Source: Bordetella genomosp. 7 | Lineage (GTDB): Bacteria > Pseudomonadota > Gammaproteobacteria > Burkholderiales > Burkholderiaceae_B | Reading direction: 5' to 3' | Assembly: GCF_002261265.1 (NCBI RefSeq) | Contig: NZ_NEVK01000004.1 | Coordinates: 1-64,000, forward strand | DNA length: 64,000 nt | Shown here: in pieces, positions 37,265-45,905 of the stretch | Position numbering within the stretch: the stretch's first letter is position 1 | Layout of the letters: every line of letters starts with the position of its first letter | Translations under genes and position numbers: made by a program | Notes under the pieces: model-generated | The model's database searches: none | The model's input: only the letters and a program-made list of their open reading frames with translations | What the model was told of the DNA's origin: nothing

Positions 37265-37589
37265 CGGGGGCTCCGGCAGGCTTCGCAGAGCGTGAAGTCG
37301 GACAACATGGGCAGGTGTGGCAAGTTACGCATGCAACGTGCTTGGTATCGGGGGAGCGTGAATTATGGCGGCGAGCCATCCCCTTCCAATCGACGAAAAC
37401 AAGCGTTTTTTGGCGTTACTTGTGCCGCTATGCCCTGCATATTTCCGGGGCGCGCCCACCCGGGCGCAACCCCTGCTGCATATGCTGAAGTGCCGGGTGT
37501 TTTGCCGGCTATTGCACGCTATGGCGCCAGCCGCGCAGGCGTACCCTTGCAATCTGTTTTGTTATTGACCAGCAAGGAAGCGAGAGGCC
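37265..37589. promoter_or_regulatory. Divergent fliF / fliE control region
   Basis: 325 bases with no convincing gene; short open frames here lack family resemblance and good start signals. It must hold the promoters of fliF (-) and fliE (+). An AT-rich patch contains AAAAC-aagc-GTTTT (37396-37409). On the - strand AACGCCAAAAAACG (37402-37415) loosely resembles a FlhDC half-site. I see no sigma-28 promoter, consistent with class 2 control. Confidence 0.35.
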
Positions 37590-37922
37590 ATGGCCGTATC
37601 GGGTTTGTCAGGTATCGAAAGCATGTTGCAGCAGATGCGCGCCGTAGTGCAGGCTGCCCAGAGCAACGGCGTCACCGCCGCAGACTTGTCGCCCCAGCCC
37701 GCCAGCTTCGCCGCCGAGCTGCAACGTTCGCTGCAGCGGATTTCGGCGACGCAGACCTCGGCCAGCAATCAGGCCAAGGCATACGAACTCGGGGCGCCCG
37801 ACATATCGCTGAACGACGTGATGATCGACCTGCAAAAGAGCTCCATCGCGTTCCAGACGGCAGTGCAGGTGCGTAACCGCCTGGTTGCCGCCTATAAAGA
37901 AATATCGTCCATGGCGGTGTAG
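37590..37922 (+). CDS. fliE: Flagellar hook-basal body complex protein FliE
   Basis: Adapter between the MS ring/export gate and the rod. 110 residues, close to enteric FliE (104). N-terminal [17 protein letters not shown] and C-terminal [20 protein letters not shown] followed by [17 protein letters not shown] are the conserved helices. AGGAAGCGAGAGG precedes the ATG. It is a single + strand gene and converges on the small YcgR-N-like gene. Confidence 0.96.
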   Translation: MAVSGLSGIESMLQQMRAVVQAAQSNGVTAADLSPQPASFAAELQRSLQRISATQTSASNQAKAYELGAPDISLNDVMIDLQKSSIAFQTAVQVRNRLVAAYKEISSMAV

Positions 37923-37936
37923 CGGGGGTTGGGTCG

Positions 37937-38338
37937 TCAGGCCTCGACCGGTCGTTCGGCGGGCAGATATTGCACGACGTCCGGAAAGCCGCTCAGCAGG
38001 GCGGCGCTGCTATCCGGAAAATGCACCGTCATAGAGCGGGCGACGCGGAAACGCACCTCGTCGCCCTGCGGCGTCACTGCCGAGAAGTCCAGCAATATTT
38101 CGCCCGCCGGCAGTAAGTCGCGCAGATGGGCCGGACAGTGCCGGATGTCCTCCGGGCGCCAGAAAAAGTGAGGCAGGCGCCAGTCGGGCCCCAGGATGCG
38201 CGACTCGCACGCGTCGCTGTCTGGCTCGGCCAGCGCGTTGCACACATATACACCGCTTTGCCGATGCGACAGCGTTCGCAATATCGAGCGTATCTCGTCG
38301 GTGCGGCGAAGCAGGGCGGGGGCTGCGGCCGGTGTCAT
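37937..38338 (-). CDS. Small YcgR N-terminal-like protein without PilZ domain
   Basis: 133 residues, not firmly recognised. The order TDEIRSILRTLSHRQSGVYV, AGEILLDFSAVTPQGDEVRFRV and LLSGFPDVVQYLPAERP follows the layout of the N-terminal domain of YcgR flagellar brakes: helix, beta barrel, then the P-x-x-x-x-x-L-x-R-R junction. The c-di-GMP-binding PilZ domain that should follow is missing and the gene simply stops. Its start overlaps the flhX stop by four bases, so it is the last gene of the fliD-fliS-fliT-fliK2-flhX operon. It may be a c-di-GMP-blind regulator or scaffold of motor or export. Family call is an inference. Confidence 0.6.
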   Translation of the reverse strand: MTPAAAPALLRRTDEIRSILRTLSHRQSGVYVCNALAEPDSDACESRILGPDWRLPHFFWRPEDIRHCPAHLRDLLPAGEILLDFSAVTPQGDEVRFRVARSMTVHFPDSSAALLSGFPDVVQYLPAERPVEA

Positions 38339-38679
38339 GGATGGGCGGCGGAATCTGGGCCGGGAGGGGCAGGTGCAGCGGGGTCGTCGTCGGCGGCGGC
38401 CCCGGTCTCCAGACGATACAGCCAGGCGAGCAGTTCTGCCACTGCGGCGTATAGCTGCGGGGGGATGTGCGCATCCAGGTCCACCTGCATCAGCAAGCTG
38501 ACCAACTCGCGCGATTCATGGACATACAGCCCATGGTCGCGTGCAGTGCGCACGATGGCGTCCGCGACCCGTCCGTACCCTTTTGCGACCACGCGCGGCG
38601 CGGCGTCTTGTTCGCCGTAGCTTAGCGCGACCGCCGAACTGCGCGCGGCGCCGGGATGGTCGTTCGTGCCTGCGCTCAT
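38335..38679 (-). CDS. FlhB C-terminal domain homologue (FlhX/YlqH type)
   Basis: 114 residues. AVALSYGEQDAAPRVVAKGYG and HIPPQLYAAVAELLAWLYRLE align with the FlhB segments AVALRYGEGEAAPRVVAKGAG and EIPAALYTAVAEVLAWVFQLR encoded in this window. It has no membrane part and no NPTH autocleavage site; it starts just at the residues that follow NPTHY in FlhB. Such proteins can partly replace the cleaved FlhB C-terminal fragment in other bacteria. Four-base overlaps tie it to the FliK-like gene upstream and the YcgR-N-like gene downstream. Confidence 0.85.
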   Translation of the reverse strand: MSAGTNDHPGAARSSAVALSYGEQDAAPRVVAKGYGRVADAIVRTARDHGLYVHESRELVSLLMQVDLDAHIPPQLYAAVAELLAWLYRLETGAAADDDPAAPAPPGPDSAAHP

Positions 38680-39911
38680 GGCGTGGCCTGCGGCGTGTGC
38701 GCGGCCACCGCATCCACCGACAGGTGGGTCAGCGTCAGCCCGGCGCGCTGCAAGTTTGCACGCAGCGCCTGCGCGGCCGCGTTGATCTCGCGCGCACTGC
38801 GGGGCGCCAGCAATTGCAGGACCAGCTGGTCATTGGCCAGGGTCAGCCGGGCCTGCACTTGTCCGAGTCGGGGCAGGTCTAGGGTCAGACGGGTGGCCCA
38901 GTGCGTGCCGGCCTCGTCGGCCTCGCCATGGCGGTCGCGGCGGACCTCCCATTCCAGGGGCGTGCCCGGCCATGCCTGGCCCTGCCAGACCAACGTCTGA
39001 TTGGCGAGGATATCGAGTTGCTGGCGCACCAGCGGCGCGGCTTCCGGATGAATACCCGTCGGCCCAGGGGAAGGCGCCTGCGTGCTTGCCGGCGCATCGC
39101 CCGGTGTGGCGCCTTGCGCAGGCAAGGGCGGCCGCCCGGCGGATTCATGGGGCGGCAGGGCCGCGCGGGGCAGCAATGCCTGCGGCTGCGCACGCAGCTG
39201 GTCGGCGGTGCGCTGGCCGTAGGCCAGATCGCTCAGGTGCGACTCATAGAACAGGCCGCTGTTCTGCAAGGCATGGCGCAGGGCGGCCGCCAGCGTTGCC
39301 GCGGCAGGCAGGCGCAGGCCGGTCATGGCCGGCGCCGCAACGCCCGCAACGGGATGGCCGGGCCGCGCGCCTGGCATGGGAGCATTGCCCGCAGCGTCCG
39401 GCCGGGCTGCCGCCAGTCCGGCGGCACCCCGAGCCGGTGCGTCGCCGGGCAGCGGAGCGTGGCCGTCGGCCAAACGTGGGGGGGCGGCGCCCTCCGCGGG
39501 CGACGTGGGTCCGGGCCATAGCGGGGCCTGGCCCCGCGCCGGCGGCGGCCGGTCGGGGTACTGGGCCAGCAGCGCCAGGATGGTGCGGGCCGTCTGGCCC
39601 AGCGTGGTGGGCGCGGAGGCCGTCGCATCGGTACGCGTGACCTGGCTGCGCGCCGGCTGCCCGGATGCTTCCGCGTCTTTCGAATTTGCGACGGTGGCAT
39701 CCCGCTGTCCGCGCGCGGCGGGGTCCAGCGGCTGGCGGGGCGAGCGGCCGGCATGCTCTGCCTGCCCGGGCCGCACGGCCTCGCCGGGCTGGGCGACGGC
39801 ATCGGGCCGCGCGCCGGAAACCAGGTTGGCATGCGCGGCCATGGTGGTGCCCAGCACGGCGTCCAGCCGTTGCACCAGCACTGTGCCCAATGCAGATGGG
39901 CCGATACTCAT
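38676..39911 (-). CDS. FliK-like protein with hook-length-control C-terminal domain
   Basis: 411 residues. The first ~290 are low-complexity Ala/Pro/Gly/Arg. The C-terminal ~110 resemble the FliK C-terminal domain: LEWEVRRDRHGEADEAGTHW, TRLTLDLPRLGQVQARLTLA and LAPRSAREINAAAQALRANL. The true FliK is at 30654-31952, so this is a paralogue. Its overlap with the FlhX-type gene recalls the neighbouring ylqG/ylqH genes of Bacillus. It may act in export specificity rather than as the main ruler. Confidence 0.8.
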   Translation of the reverse strand: MSIGPSALGTVLVQRLDAVLGTTMAAHANLVSGARPDAVAQPGEAVRPGQAEHAGRSPRQPLDPAARGQRDATVANSKDAEASGQPARSQVTRTDATASAPTTLGQTARTILALLAQYPDRPPPARGQAPLWPGPTSPAEGAAPPRLADGHAPLPGDAPARGAAGLAAARPDAAGNAPMPGARPGHPVAGVAAPAMTGLRLPAAATLAAALRHALQNSGLFYESHLSDLAYGQRTADQLRAQPQALLPRAALPPHESAGRPPLPAQGATPGDAPASTQAPSPGPTGIHPEAAPLVRQQLDILANQTLVWQGQAWPGTPLEWEVRRDRHGEADEAGTHWATRLTLDLPRLGQVQARLTLANDQLVLQLLAPRSAREINAAAQALRANLQRAGLTLTHLSVDAVAAHTPQATP

Positions 39912-39951
39912 ACAGGCCCCCGGTCATGCCGGTATGCGACCGCCAGCGCGC

Positions 39952-40299
39952 TCATGCGGCCGGGGCGCGCGTGCCGTAAGCCGACAGCAGCGATCGCTGG
40001 CGCTTCAGGCGACCCAGCAGATCGCTCAGGCGCGCCATCTGGGGAATCGCCAGGTCGCGTGTCGCCGCGTCGTTTTCCAGGATGCGCACCAGCAGTTCAT
40101 ATTTGGTCTCCCGGCCAGCGTCGTCCAGCGGGGGCTTGGGTTCGAGGCCGCGCAGTCGTTCGACACATTCGCAATAGCGTTGGCCCTGCGCCAGCACAGC
40201 GCTCCAGTCGCCCGACTGGGCCGACGAGAGCATTGCGTCTGTGAGATCGGCGATCTCCCGGTAAATGTCCAGGATCGATGGGTGCTGGGGGGACGTCAT
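39952..40299 (-). CDS. fliT: Flagellar export chaperone FliT-like
   Basis: 115 residues, predicted helical. ILDIYREIADLTDAMLSSAQSGDW and LAQGQRYCECVERLRGL resemble FliT, the chaperone of the FliD cap protein and, in enterics, an inhibitor of FlhDC. Position directly after fliS, 49 bases on, supports the call. Sequence conservation in this family is low, so the name rests largely on context. Confidence 0.8.
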   Translation of the reverse strand: MTSPQHPSILDIYREIADLTDAMLSSAQSGDWSAVLAQGQRYCECVERLRGLEPKPPLDDAGRETKYELLVRILENDAATRDLAIPQMARLSDLLGRLKRQRSLLSAYGTRAPAA

Positions 40300-40348
40300 A
40301 GAGGTCTCGCGCAGGTGGCGATACGGCCGTGGGAAGCGGCCCTGCGGG

Positions 40349-40774
40349 TCAGGCCGGCACGGGGCCGGCAGAGGTGTCGGTGGCGGCTTGCCAGGCTTGC
40401 GCCAGGTCTGACAGCAGGCGGTCGGCTGTTTCCAGCTGAGCCGCGTCGCCCTTCAAGTTGGCCTGTAGCAGAGCGCGGACGATATAGTCGTACAGATCGG
40501 CCAGGTTGGCCGCCATGTCGCCGCCGGCCTCCATGTCCAGGCCCATCTTCAGGCCTTCGTCCACGATGCGGATGGCCTTGGAAATGGCCGCGCCGCGCTC
40601 GGCGATGCGGCCCGATTCCAGATGCAGGCGGGCCTGCGCGATGGCTGCCCGTGCGCCATTGAACAACAGGGTGATCAGACGTTCGGGGCTGGCGCTCATG
40701 ACCTGGGTTTCCAGGCCGATATCGGTGTACGAGCGGGCCGAATATCCGGCAGGGCGGCGTGCGGCGTAGGTCAT
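40349..40774 (-). CDS. fliS: Flagellar secretion chaperone FliS
   Basis: Cytoplasmic chaperone of flagellin. 141 residues, four-helix type. Conserved segments are YTDIGLETQVMSASPERLIT, LLFNGARAAIAQARLHLESG and NLADLYDYIVRALLQANLKG. It lies 18 bases behind fliD in the operon controlled by the sigma-28 promoter at 42700. Confidence 0.95.
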   Translation of the reverse strand: MTYAARRPAGYSARSYTDIGLETQVMSASPERLITLLFNGARAAIAQARLHLESGRIAERGAAISKAIRIVDEGLKMGLDMEAGGDMAANLADLYDYIVRALLQANLKGDAAQLETADRLLSDLAQAWQAATDTSAGPVPA

Positions 40775-40792
40775 GGTTGCGGACCCGAAAGG

Positions 40793-42172
40793 TTACTTGT
40801 TGCTGTTGCCGCTGAGCGCGGCAAACTGTTGGGTCAGGTACGTGCTCATGCTGTTCATCTGGGTGACCAGGGCGTCCAGGCGCGTGAACTGGGCTCGATA
40901 GATGCTCATCGTCGCCTCGATCGATTCCTTGGTGCTGTCGTACTGGCTCTGCAGGGTGTCCACGGTTTTCTGCAGGCCTTCGCTGCGTGTCTTGATCGAT
41001 CCGTTTGCGCCCAGGATGCCGTCCGTGGCGGCCTTGAATTTCTCAGCCAGGCCGCCCGTGCCGCTCAGCACGCGCGCCACATCCCCGGGGTTGGCCGCCA
41101 GGGCTTCGTCCAGCTTGGCCTGGTCCAGCTGCAGGTTGCCCGAGGTCGGATTGGTGGTCACGCCCAGCTGGGTCAACGTGCGCAGCGCGCCTTCGCTGGT
41201 CGCCACGCGCAGCGCCGCGGCCAGCGACGACTGAATCGCGCGCGTGGTGCTGTCGCCGGTGAGCGCGCTCTGCGTCTGTTCTTCGACATCAAATGCCGTC
41301 AGGCTGCCGATCGTGGCTTGCAGGCCGTTGTAGGCATCGACGAACCCCTTGACGGCCTTGGACAGGGCCGCAGGGTCGCTCGTGACCGACACGGTGACGA
41401 ACTCGCCAGGCTCGGTGGTATCCGCGAGTTCCAGCGTGACGCCGTCGATGGCGTCGGCGATGGTGTTCGACTGGCTTTCGACCGCAATGCCATTGATCGT
41501 GATAAGCGCGTTTTTCGCTTCCTGCTGCTCGCTCATGGGCGAGGCCGCGCCAGCCTGATAACCCACCACCCCCTGTACGGCGGTGTTGTCCGAGGTGATG
41601 CTCTGCACGGCCGCCTTTTCGCCGGTGGCCTTGCTGGTAAGCATGAGGTAGCTTTCGCCGTTGCCGTCGGTAATGATGGTGGCGCGCACGCCCACGTCGT
41701 CGCTGCCGTTGATGGCTTTGGCAATCCCGTTCAGGGACGTGTCGGTGCCCAGCTCTACCTTGGCGCTTTCGCCATTCTGCAGAGCGATCTCGATGGCGCC
41801 TCCGGAACCCAGCTGCGTGGTGCGGCTTTCCACGGCGCCCGATTTCAACGTCTGGGCGACAGCCAGCTGGCTGATGGCGATCTTATAGTCGCCCGCTACG
41901 GCGCCGGCCGCCGTTTTCACGGTCAGGCCATCGCCGCTGACGGTATGCTTGACTGCGCCCAGCGTCGCCGGATCGGCCAATGCCGCAGCCGCCTTCTGTA
42001 CGGCCTCGACGCCTCCCTGGATCTTGCTGAACGCCGAAATGCGCGATTTATAGCTGTTCTGTTGCGACGTGATGCGGTTCAGGCGCAGTTCTTCGGATGT
42101 GCGGAGATTTTTGAGCAGGTCTTCCAGGTTGGTCAGACCCGAACCGACGCCCAATGAGGTAATAGAGGCCAT
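40793..42172 (-). CDS. fliD: Flagellar filament cap protein FliD
   Basis: Hook-associated protein 2, the filament cap that folds flagellin into place. 459 residues. The N-terminus MASITSLGVGSGLTNLEDLL is the family signature. The C-terminus has LKTR-like coiled segments (SQYDSTKESIEATMSIYRAQ and TRLDALVTQMNSMSTYLTQQ). It follows flaG by 89 bases and is co-directional with fliS and fliT. Confidence 0.96.
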   Translation of the reverse strand: MASITSLGVGSGLTNLEDLLKNLRTSEELRLNRITSQQNSYKSRISAFSKIQGGVEAVQKAAAALADPATLGAVKHTVSGDGLTVKTAAGAVAGDYKIAISQLAVAQTLKSGAVESRTTQLGSGGAIEIALQNGESAKVELGTDTSLNGIAKAINGSDDVGVRATIITDGNGESYLMLTSKATGEKAAVQSITSDNTAVQGVVGYQAGAASPMSEQQEAKNALITINGIAVESQSNTIADAIDGVTLELADTTEPGEFVTVSVTSDPAALSKAVKGFVDAYNGLQATIGSLTAFDVEEQTQSALTGDSTTRAIQSSLAAALRVATSEGALRTLTQLGVTTNPTSGNLQLDQAKLDEALAANPGDVARVLSGTGGLAEKFKAATDGILGANGSIKTRSEGLQKTVDTLQSQYDSTKESIEATMSIYRAQFTRLDALVTQMNSMSTYLTQQFAALSGNSNK

Positions 42173-42261
42173 ATCGTTCCTTGCGAGCTAGCTGATTGTT
42201 TCAAAGCGGCGCGTCATGCGATTGGCCGGGCAAAGGCCGAACGCCTGCCTAATTTGGCGTT

Positions 42262-42636
42262 TCACGCCGTGGTCTGCACGGCGTTGCCCTGCATCTGCAC
42301 GATCATCCGGGCGACCCGCAGCAGCGTTTCCGAAGGGATGGTCCGGATGGCTTCGCCGGTTTCCGAATCGACGATGGTGACCACCACCTGGTGCACGTGG
42401 GGGTCGATCTCGAACTGCAGCTGGGTTTTCCAGGCGCGCAGCTGGTCATTCAGTTCGTCCAGCACACGCTCCAGGGGCAGCGCAGGCCGGCCAGGATGTG
42501 CCGCCGCATCCTGCGCGCCGCCGCTGTCGGCGGACGCGGCTGCCGGCGTGACAGCAATGGCCGGCTCTGCCGGAGCCGGCGGGACAGTCACGGTGGGCAG
42601 CGCAACAAGCGCGGGGGCGAGCGGGCTGACAGCCAT
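42262..42636 (-). CDS. flaG: Flagellar protein FlaG
   Basis: Small protein that affects filament length in several bacteria. 124 residues from the ATG at 42636, which has GGAG five bases ahead; a GTG at 42642 is also in frame. The N-terminal half is Ala/Pro-rich. The C-terminal half (LQFEIDPHVHQVVVTIVDSE, EAIRTIPSETLLRVARMI) is the FlaG domain. It is the first gene after the sigma-28 promoter. No flagellin gene is next to it. Confidence 0.92.
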   Translation of the reverse strand: MAVSPLAPALVALPTVTVPPAPAEPAIAVTPAAASADSGGAQDAAAHPGRPALPLERVLDELNDQLRAWKTQLQFEIDPHVHQVVVTIVDSETGEAIRTIPSETLLRVARMIVQMQGNAVQTTA

Positions 42637-42699
42637 GTTCACTCCATTGGACCGGCGCGTATGCGCCGCGCGGGGTTATATGGGAAATTCTCAGCTACC

Positions 42700-42726
42700 A
42701 TTACGGCACCCCCACGGGGAACTTTA
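42700..42726 (-). promoter_or_regulatory. Sigma-28 (FliA) promoter for flaG-fliD-fliS-fliT
   Basis: On the - strand, TAAAGTTC, an 11-base spacer, then GCCGTAAT. Spacing and -35 match the FliA consensus; the -10 deviates in its second half. About 64 bases lie between it and the flaG ATG. The -35 octamer is identical to that of the flgM promoter. The + strand start of the IclR gene (42760) is just beyond. Confidence 0.78.
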
Positions 42727-42759
42727 GGCCGCGGCCCCTTTTTTCGGTTTGATTCACCC

Positions 42760-43494
42760 ATGAGCGTCAAGACGGCCCTGCGCGTCATCGAAATCATCGA
42801 GACCTACGCCCGCGAACGGCGGCCCCTGCCGCTGTCCGAGCTGGCGCGGTTGCTGGGCGTGCCGGTATCCAGTTGCCTGGCGCTGATCCGCACCCTGTCC
42901 CAGCTGGGCTACCTTTACGAAACCGGCCGGCGCCAGGGCTATTACCCCACCGGCCGCCTGCTGGCCATGGCGCAGCGCATCGCGCGCGCCGATCCGGTGC
43001 TCGACCGCGTTTATCCCAGCCTGTTGGAACTGCGCGACGCCACCCAGGAAACCATTGTGTTCGGCAAGCTGAGCGAAGCCAGGGTCGTATACCTGGATGT
43101 GCTCGATTCCCCGCACACCATCCGTTATGCGCCCGTGGCGGGCGAGTTCCGGGAATTGCACGCCAATTCCCTCGGCAAGGCGCTGATGTCCATGCTGGAG
43201 CCGGATGCGCGTCATGCCCTGCTGGGGCGCAGCCCCCTGACGCGCCACAACGAACGCACGCTGACGACCGTACAGGCCCTGGAGGCCGATCTCGAGTTGT
43301 CGCGCCAGCGCGGCTGGTTCATGAACCTGGGCGAGTCCATCCCCGACGTATGCGCCATTTCATGGCCCGTGACGCTGTCCGGCGAAATCTACGCCATATC
43401 GGTGGGCGGCCCCATCTATCGCATCGAGCCGCAACAGCAAGAGTATGCGCGCATTCTGCGCGCGGCATGCACCGCGCTGGAGCAACGCGGTTGA
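42760..43494 (+). CDS. IclR-family transcriptional regulator
   Basis: 244 residues. An N-terminal winged helix-turn-helix (residues about 1-60: ALRVIEIIETYARERRPLPL, then SELARLLGVPVSSCLALIRT) is followed by the IclR effector domain (about 75-240; HANSLGKALMSMLEPDAR). ATG 42760 starts at a typical MSVKTALRVIEI; the frame stays open upstream into flaG antisense. It converges on the acyl-CoA dehydrogenase and probably controls that catabolic operon, with a CoA-linked or aromatic acid as likely inducer. Confidence 0.9.
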   Translation: MSVKTALRVIEIIETYARERRPLPLSELARLLGVPVSSCLALIRTLSQLGYLYETGRRQGYYPTGRLLAMAQRIARADPVLDRVYPSLLELRDATQETIVFGKLSEARVVYLDVLDSPHTIRYAPVAGEFRELHANSLGKALMSMLEPDARHALLGRSPLTRHNERTLTTVQALEADLELSRQRGWFMNLGESIPDVCAISWPVTLSGEIYAISVGGPIYRIEPQQQEYARILRAACTALEQRG

Positions 43495-43518
43495 CCCGCG
43501 TGCGATACCCGCTGCCGG

Positions 43519-44685
43519 TCAATACGACTTGGGCAGGCCCAGCACCTTTTCCGCAATGAAGCACATGATCAGTTGCGGACTCACGGGCGCGATGCGCGCA
43601 ATGTAACTTTCGCGCAGCAGGCGCTCCACGTGATATTCCTTGGCATAGCCCATGCCACCCAGGGTGAGTACGGCGGTCTGGCAGGCGTTGTGGCCGGCTT
43701 CTGCGCCCAGGTATTTGGCGCTGTTGGCGTAAGGGCCGCAGGGCAGGCCGGCGTCGTACAGGCTCGCCGCCCGGTACACCATCAGATTTGCGGCTTCCAG
43801 CTGCATCCACGCCTGGGCCAGCGGATGCTGCACCCCCTGGTTCTGCCCGATGGGCCGGCCGAATACGGTGCGCTCGCCGGCGTACTGCACCGCGCGGGCC
43901 AGCGCCGCCTGCCCGATTCCTACCGCTTCCGCGGCAATCAGGATGCGTTCGGGGTTCAGGCCGTGCAGGATATATTCGAAGCCCCGGCCTTCCTCGCCGA
44001 TGCGGTCGGCAACCGGAATACGCAGCCCGTCGATGAACAGCATGTTCGAATCGACGGCCTTGCGGCCCATCTTGTCGATTTCGCGGACCTCAACCTTGTT
44101 CCGGTCCAGGTCGGTATAGAACAGCGACAGCCCCTCGGTGGGTCTGGATACCTGGGCCAGCGGCGTGGTGCGCGCGAGCAGCAGCATCTTGTGGGCGACC
44201 TGCGCGGTCGATATCCATATCTTGCGGCCATGCACCACGTATTGGTCACCCTCGCGGCGAGCCAGCGTCGACAGCCTGGTGGTGTCCAGCCCGGCATCGG
44301 GCTCGGTGACGGCGAAACAGGCCTTTTCGCGTCCGGCGATCAGGGGCTCCAGCCAGCGGCGGCGCTGCGCATCGGTGCCGAACACGACAACGGGGTTAAG
44401 CCCGAAGATGTTCATGTGCACGGCTGAGGCACCCGCGAACCCTGCGCCCGAGGCCGCAATGGTCTGCATCATGAGCGCGGCTTCGGTCATGCCCAGGCCG
44501 GCGCCGCCATACTCCTGCGGCATGGCGATGCCCAGCCAGCCGTCGCTGGCCAGCGCCGCATGGAATTCGTGCGGGAAACCGCCTTCGCGGTCGCGCGTGA
44601 GCCAGTAATCGTCGGGAAATCGTTCGCAGACCCGGCTGATCGCATCGCGCAATGTCAGCTGGTCCGAAGAAAACTCAAAATCCAT
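43519..44685 (-). CDS. Acyl-CoA dehydrogenase family protein
   Basis: FAD-dependent oxidation of an acyl-CoA to the 2-enoyl-CoA. 388 residues, standard length, from ATG 44685. Domain order is N-terminal helical (MDFEFSSDQLTLRDAISRVC, MPQEYGGAGLGMTEAALMMQ), beta domain (CFAVTEPDAGLDTTRLSTLA, GRKIWISTAQVAHKMLLLAR) and C-terminal helical (GRPIGQNQGVQHPLAQAWMQ). The ATG overlaps the CoA-transferase stop, so the pair likely acts in sequence: activation to CoA thioester, then dehydrogenation. Substrate unknown. Confidence 0.93.
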   Translation of the reverse strand: MDFEFSSDQLTLRDAISRVCERFPDDYWLTRDREGGFPHEFHAALASDGWLGIAMPQEYGGAGLGMTEAALMMQTIAASGAGFAGASAVHMNIFGLNPVVVFGTDAQRRRWLEPLIAGREKACFAVTEPDAGLDTTRLSTLARREGDQYVVHGRKIWISTAQVAHKMLLLARTTPLAQVSRPTEGLSLFYTDLDRNKVEVREIDKMGRKAVDSNMLFIDGLRIPVADRIGEEGRGFEYILHGLNPERILIAAEAVGIGQAALARAVQYAGERTVFGRPIGQNQGVQHPLAQAWMQLEAANLMVYRAASLYDAGLPCGPYANSAKYLGAEAGHNACQTAVLTLGGMGYAKEYHVERLLRESYIARIAPVSPQLIMCFIAEKVLGLPKSY

Positions 44686-45905
44686 CAGGCAGATCCTTCC
44701 AGAGTGGCGCGCGCGGCAATCATGGCGTCGATTTCTTCGTCGGTACAGCCGGCCTCGCGCAGAATTTCGCGGCTGTGCTCGCCCAGCCGTGGCGCGGGCC
44801 GGCGGATGGCGAGCGGGGTGCGGGCGTAGCGTCCTAGCGGAGCAGGGGTGCGCAGTCGTCCCTCGCTGGGGTGCTCGACCTGGCGCACGAAATCGGTGGC
44901 CTGCAAGTGCGCATCGTCGAGCAGATCGTCGACGGAATACAGGCGCGCCGCCGGAATGTCGACGCGCGCCAGATCGTCCAGCCATTGGCTGGTGGTGCGC
45001 GTGCGGATGACTTCCGCCACGAAGGCGTATGCCTCGTCGATATGACAGGCCCGCGCCGTATGCGAGCAGAAACGCGGGTCGTGTTCCAGCTCGGGGCGGC
45101 CGATCAGGGTAAAGAAGCGGCGCCAGTGTTTGTCGTTGTAGATCAGCAGGCACAGGTAGCCGTCGGCGGTGGCATAGGGACGCCGATGTGCCGAAAGCAG
45201 GCGCGCATAGCCCGTTGGCCCCAGCGGCGGGTCGAACGTCTGGCCGCCCAGGTGGTCGCCCAGCACCATGTGGGCCATGCCTTCGAACATGGGAATCTCC
45301 ACCGCCTGGCCATGCCCCTGGCCGCGCGCGTGCAGCACGGCCGACACCAGCGCGACCGCCACCTGCAGGCCCACCGCACGATCGGCCAGCGTCAATGGGG
45401 CGTAGCGCGGCAGGTCGGCCCCCTGGCGCCGGAACAGGTGGGCAATGCCGGTCTGTCCCTGGATCAGGTCATCGTAGGCGGGCCTGCCGGCATAGGGGCC
45501 GGCTTCGCTGAATCCGTAGGCGCCGATATACACAATGCGCGGGTTGCGCGCGGCCACTTCCTCGTACGATAGCCCCAGCCGCGCCATGGCGCGGGGGCGG
45601 ATGTTATACAGCAGCGCATCGCAGCCTTGCGCCAGCTTCAGGCAGGCCTCGCGCCCGGCGGGCGTTTTCAGGTCCAGCACGATGGACCTCTTGTTGCGGT
45701 TCAGGTGCAAGTACAGATGCCCCATGCCGCTGTTGCGCATGGGGCCCACCGCGCGCATGTTGTCGCCCGACGGAGATTCGACCTTGATCACGTCGGCCCC
45801 CAGGTCCGCCAGTACCTGCGTGCAGTAGGGGCCCATGACAACGGAACTCAGATCCAGTATGCGTACGCCGGCCAAGGGGCCGGCGGTATCGGCGGATGTA
45901 GTCAT
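44685..45905 (-). CDS. CaiB/BaiF (class III) CoA-transferase
   Basis: Moves CoA from a donor thioester to a carboxylic acid. 406 residues. The family start is LAGVRILDLSSVVMGPYCTQ followed by LADLGADVIKVESPSGDNMR. The catalytic Asp is expected in YDDLIQGQTG (family consensus Y-D-x-x-x-Q-A-x-x-G). The C-terminus carries the typical P-x-G-x-H-T-like HPSEGRLRTPAPLGRYART. It overlaps the Bug receptor upstream by four bases and the dehydrogenase downstream, forming one operon. Confidence 0.93.
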   Translation of the reverse strand: MTTSADTAGPLAGVRILDLSSVVMGPYCTQVLADLGADVIKVESPSGDNMRAVGPMRNSGMGHLYLHLNRNKRSIVLDLKTPAGREACLKLAQGCDALLYNIRPRAMARLGLSYEEVAARNPRIVYIGAYGFSEAGPYAGRPAYDDLIQGQTGIAHLFRRQGADLPRYAPLTLADRAVGLQVAVALVSAVLHARGQGHGQAVEIPMFEGMAHMVLGDHLGGQTFDPPLGPTGYARLLSAHRRPYATADGYLCLLIYNDKHWRRFFTLIGRPELEHDPRFCSHTARACHIDEAYAFVAEVIRTRTTSQWLDDLARVDIPAARLYSVDDLLDDAHLQATDFVRQVEHPSEGRLRTPAPLGRYARTPLAIRRPAPRLGEHSREILREAGCTDEEIDAMIAARATLEGSA

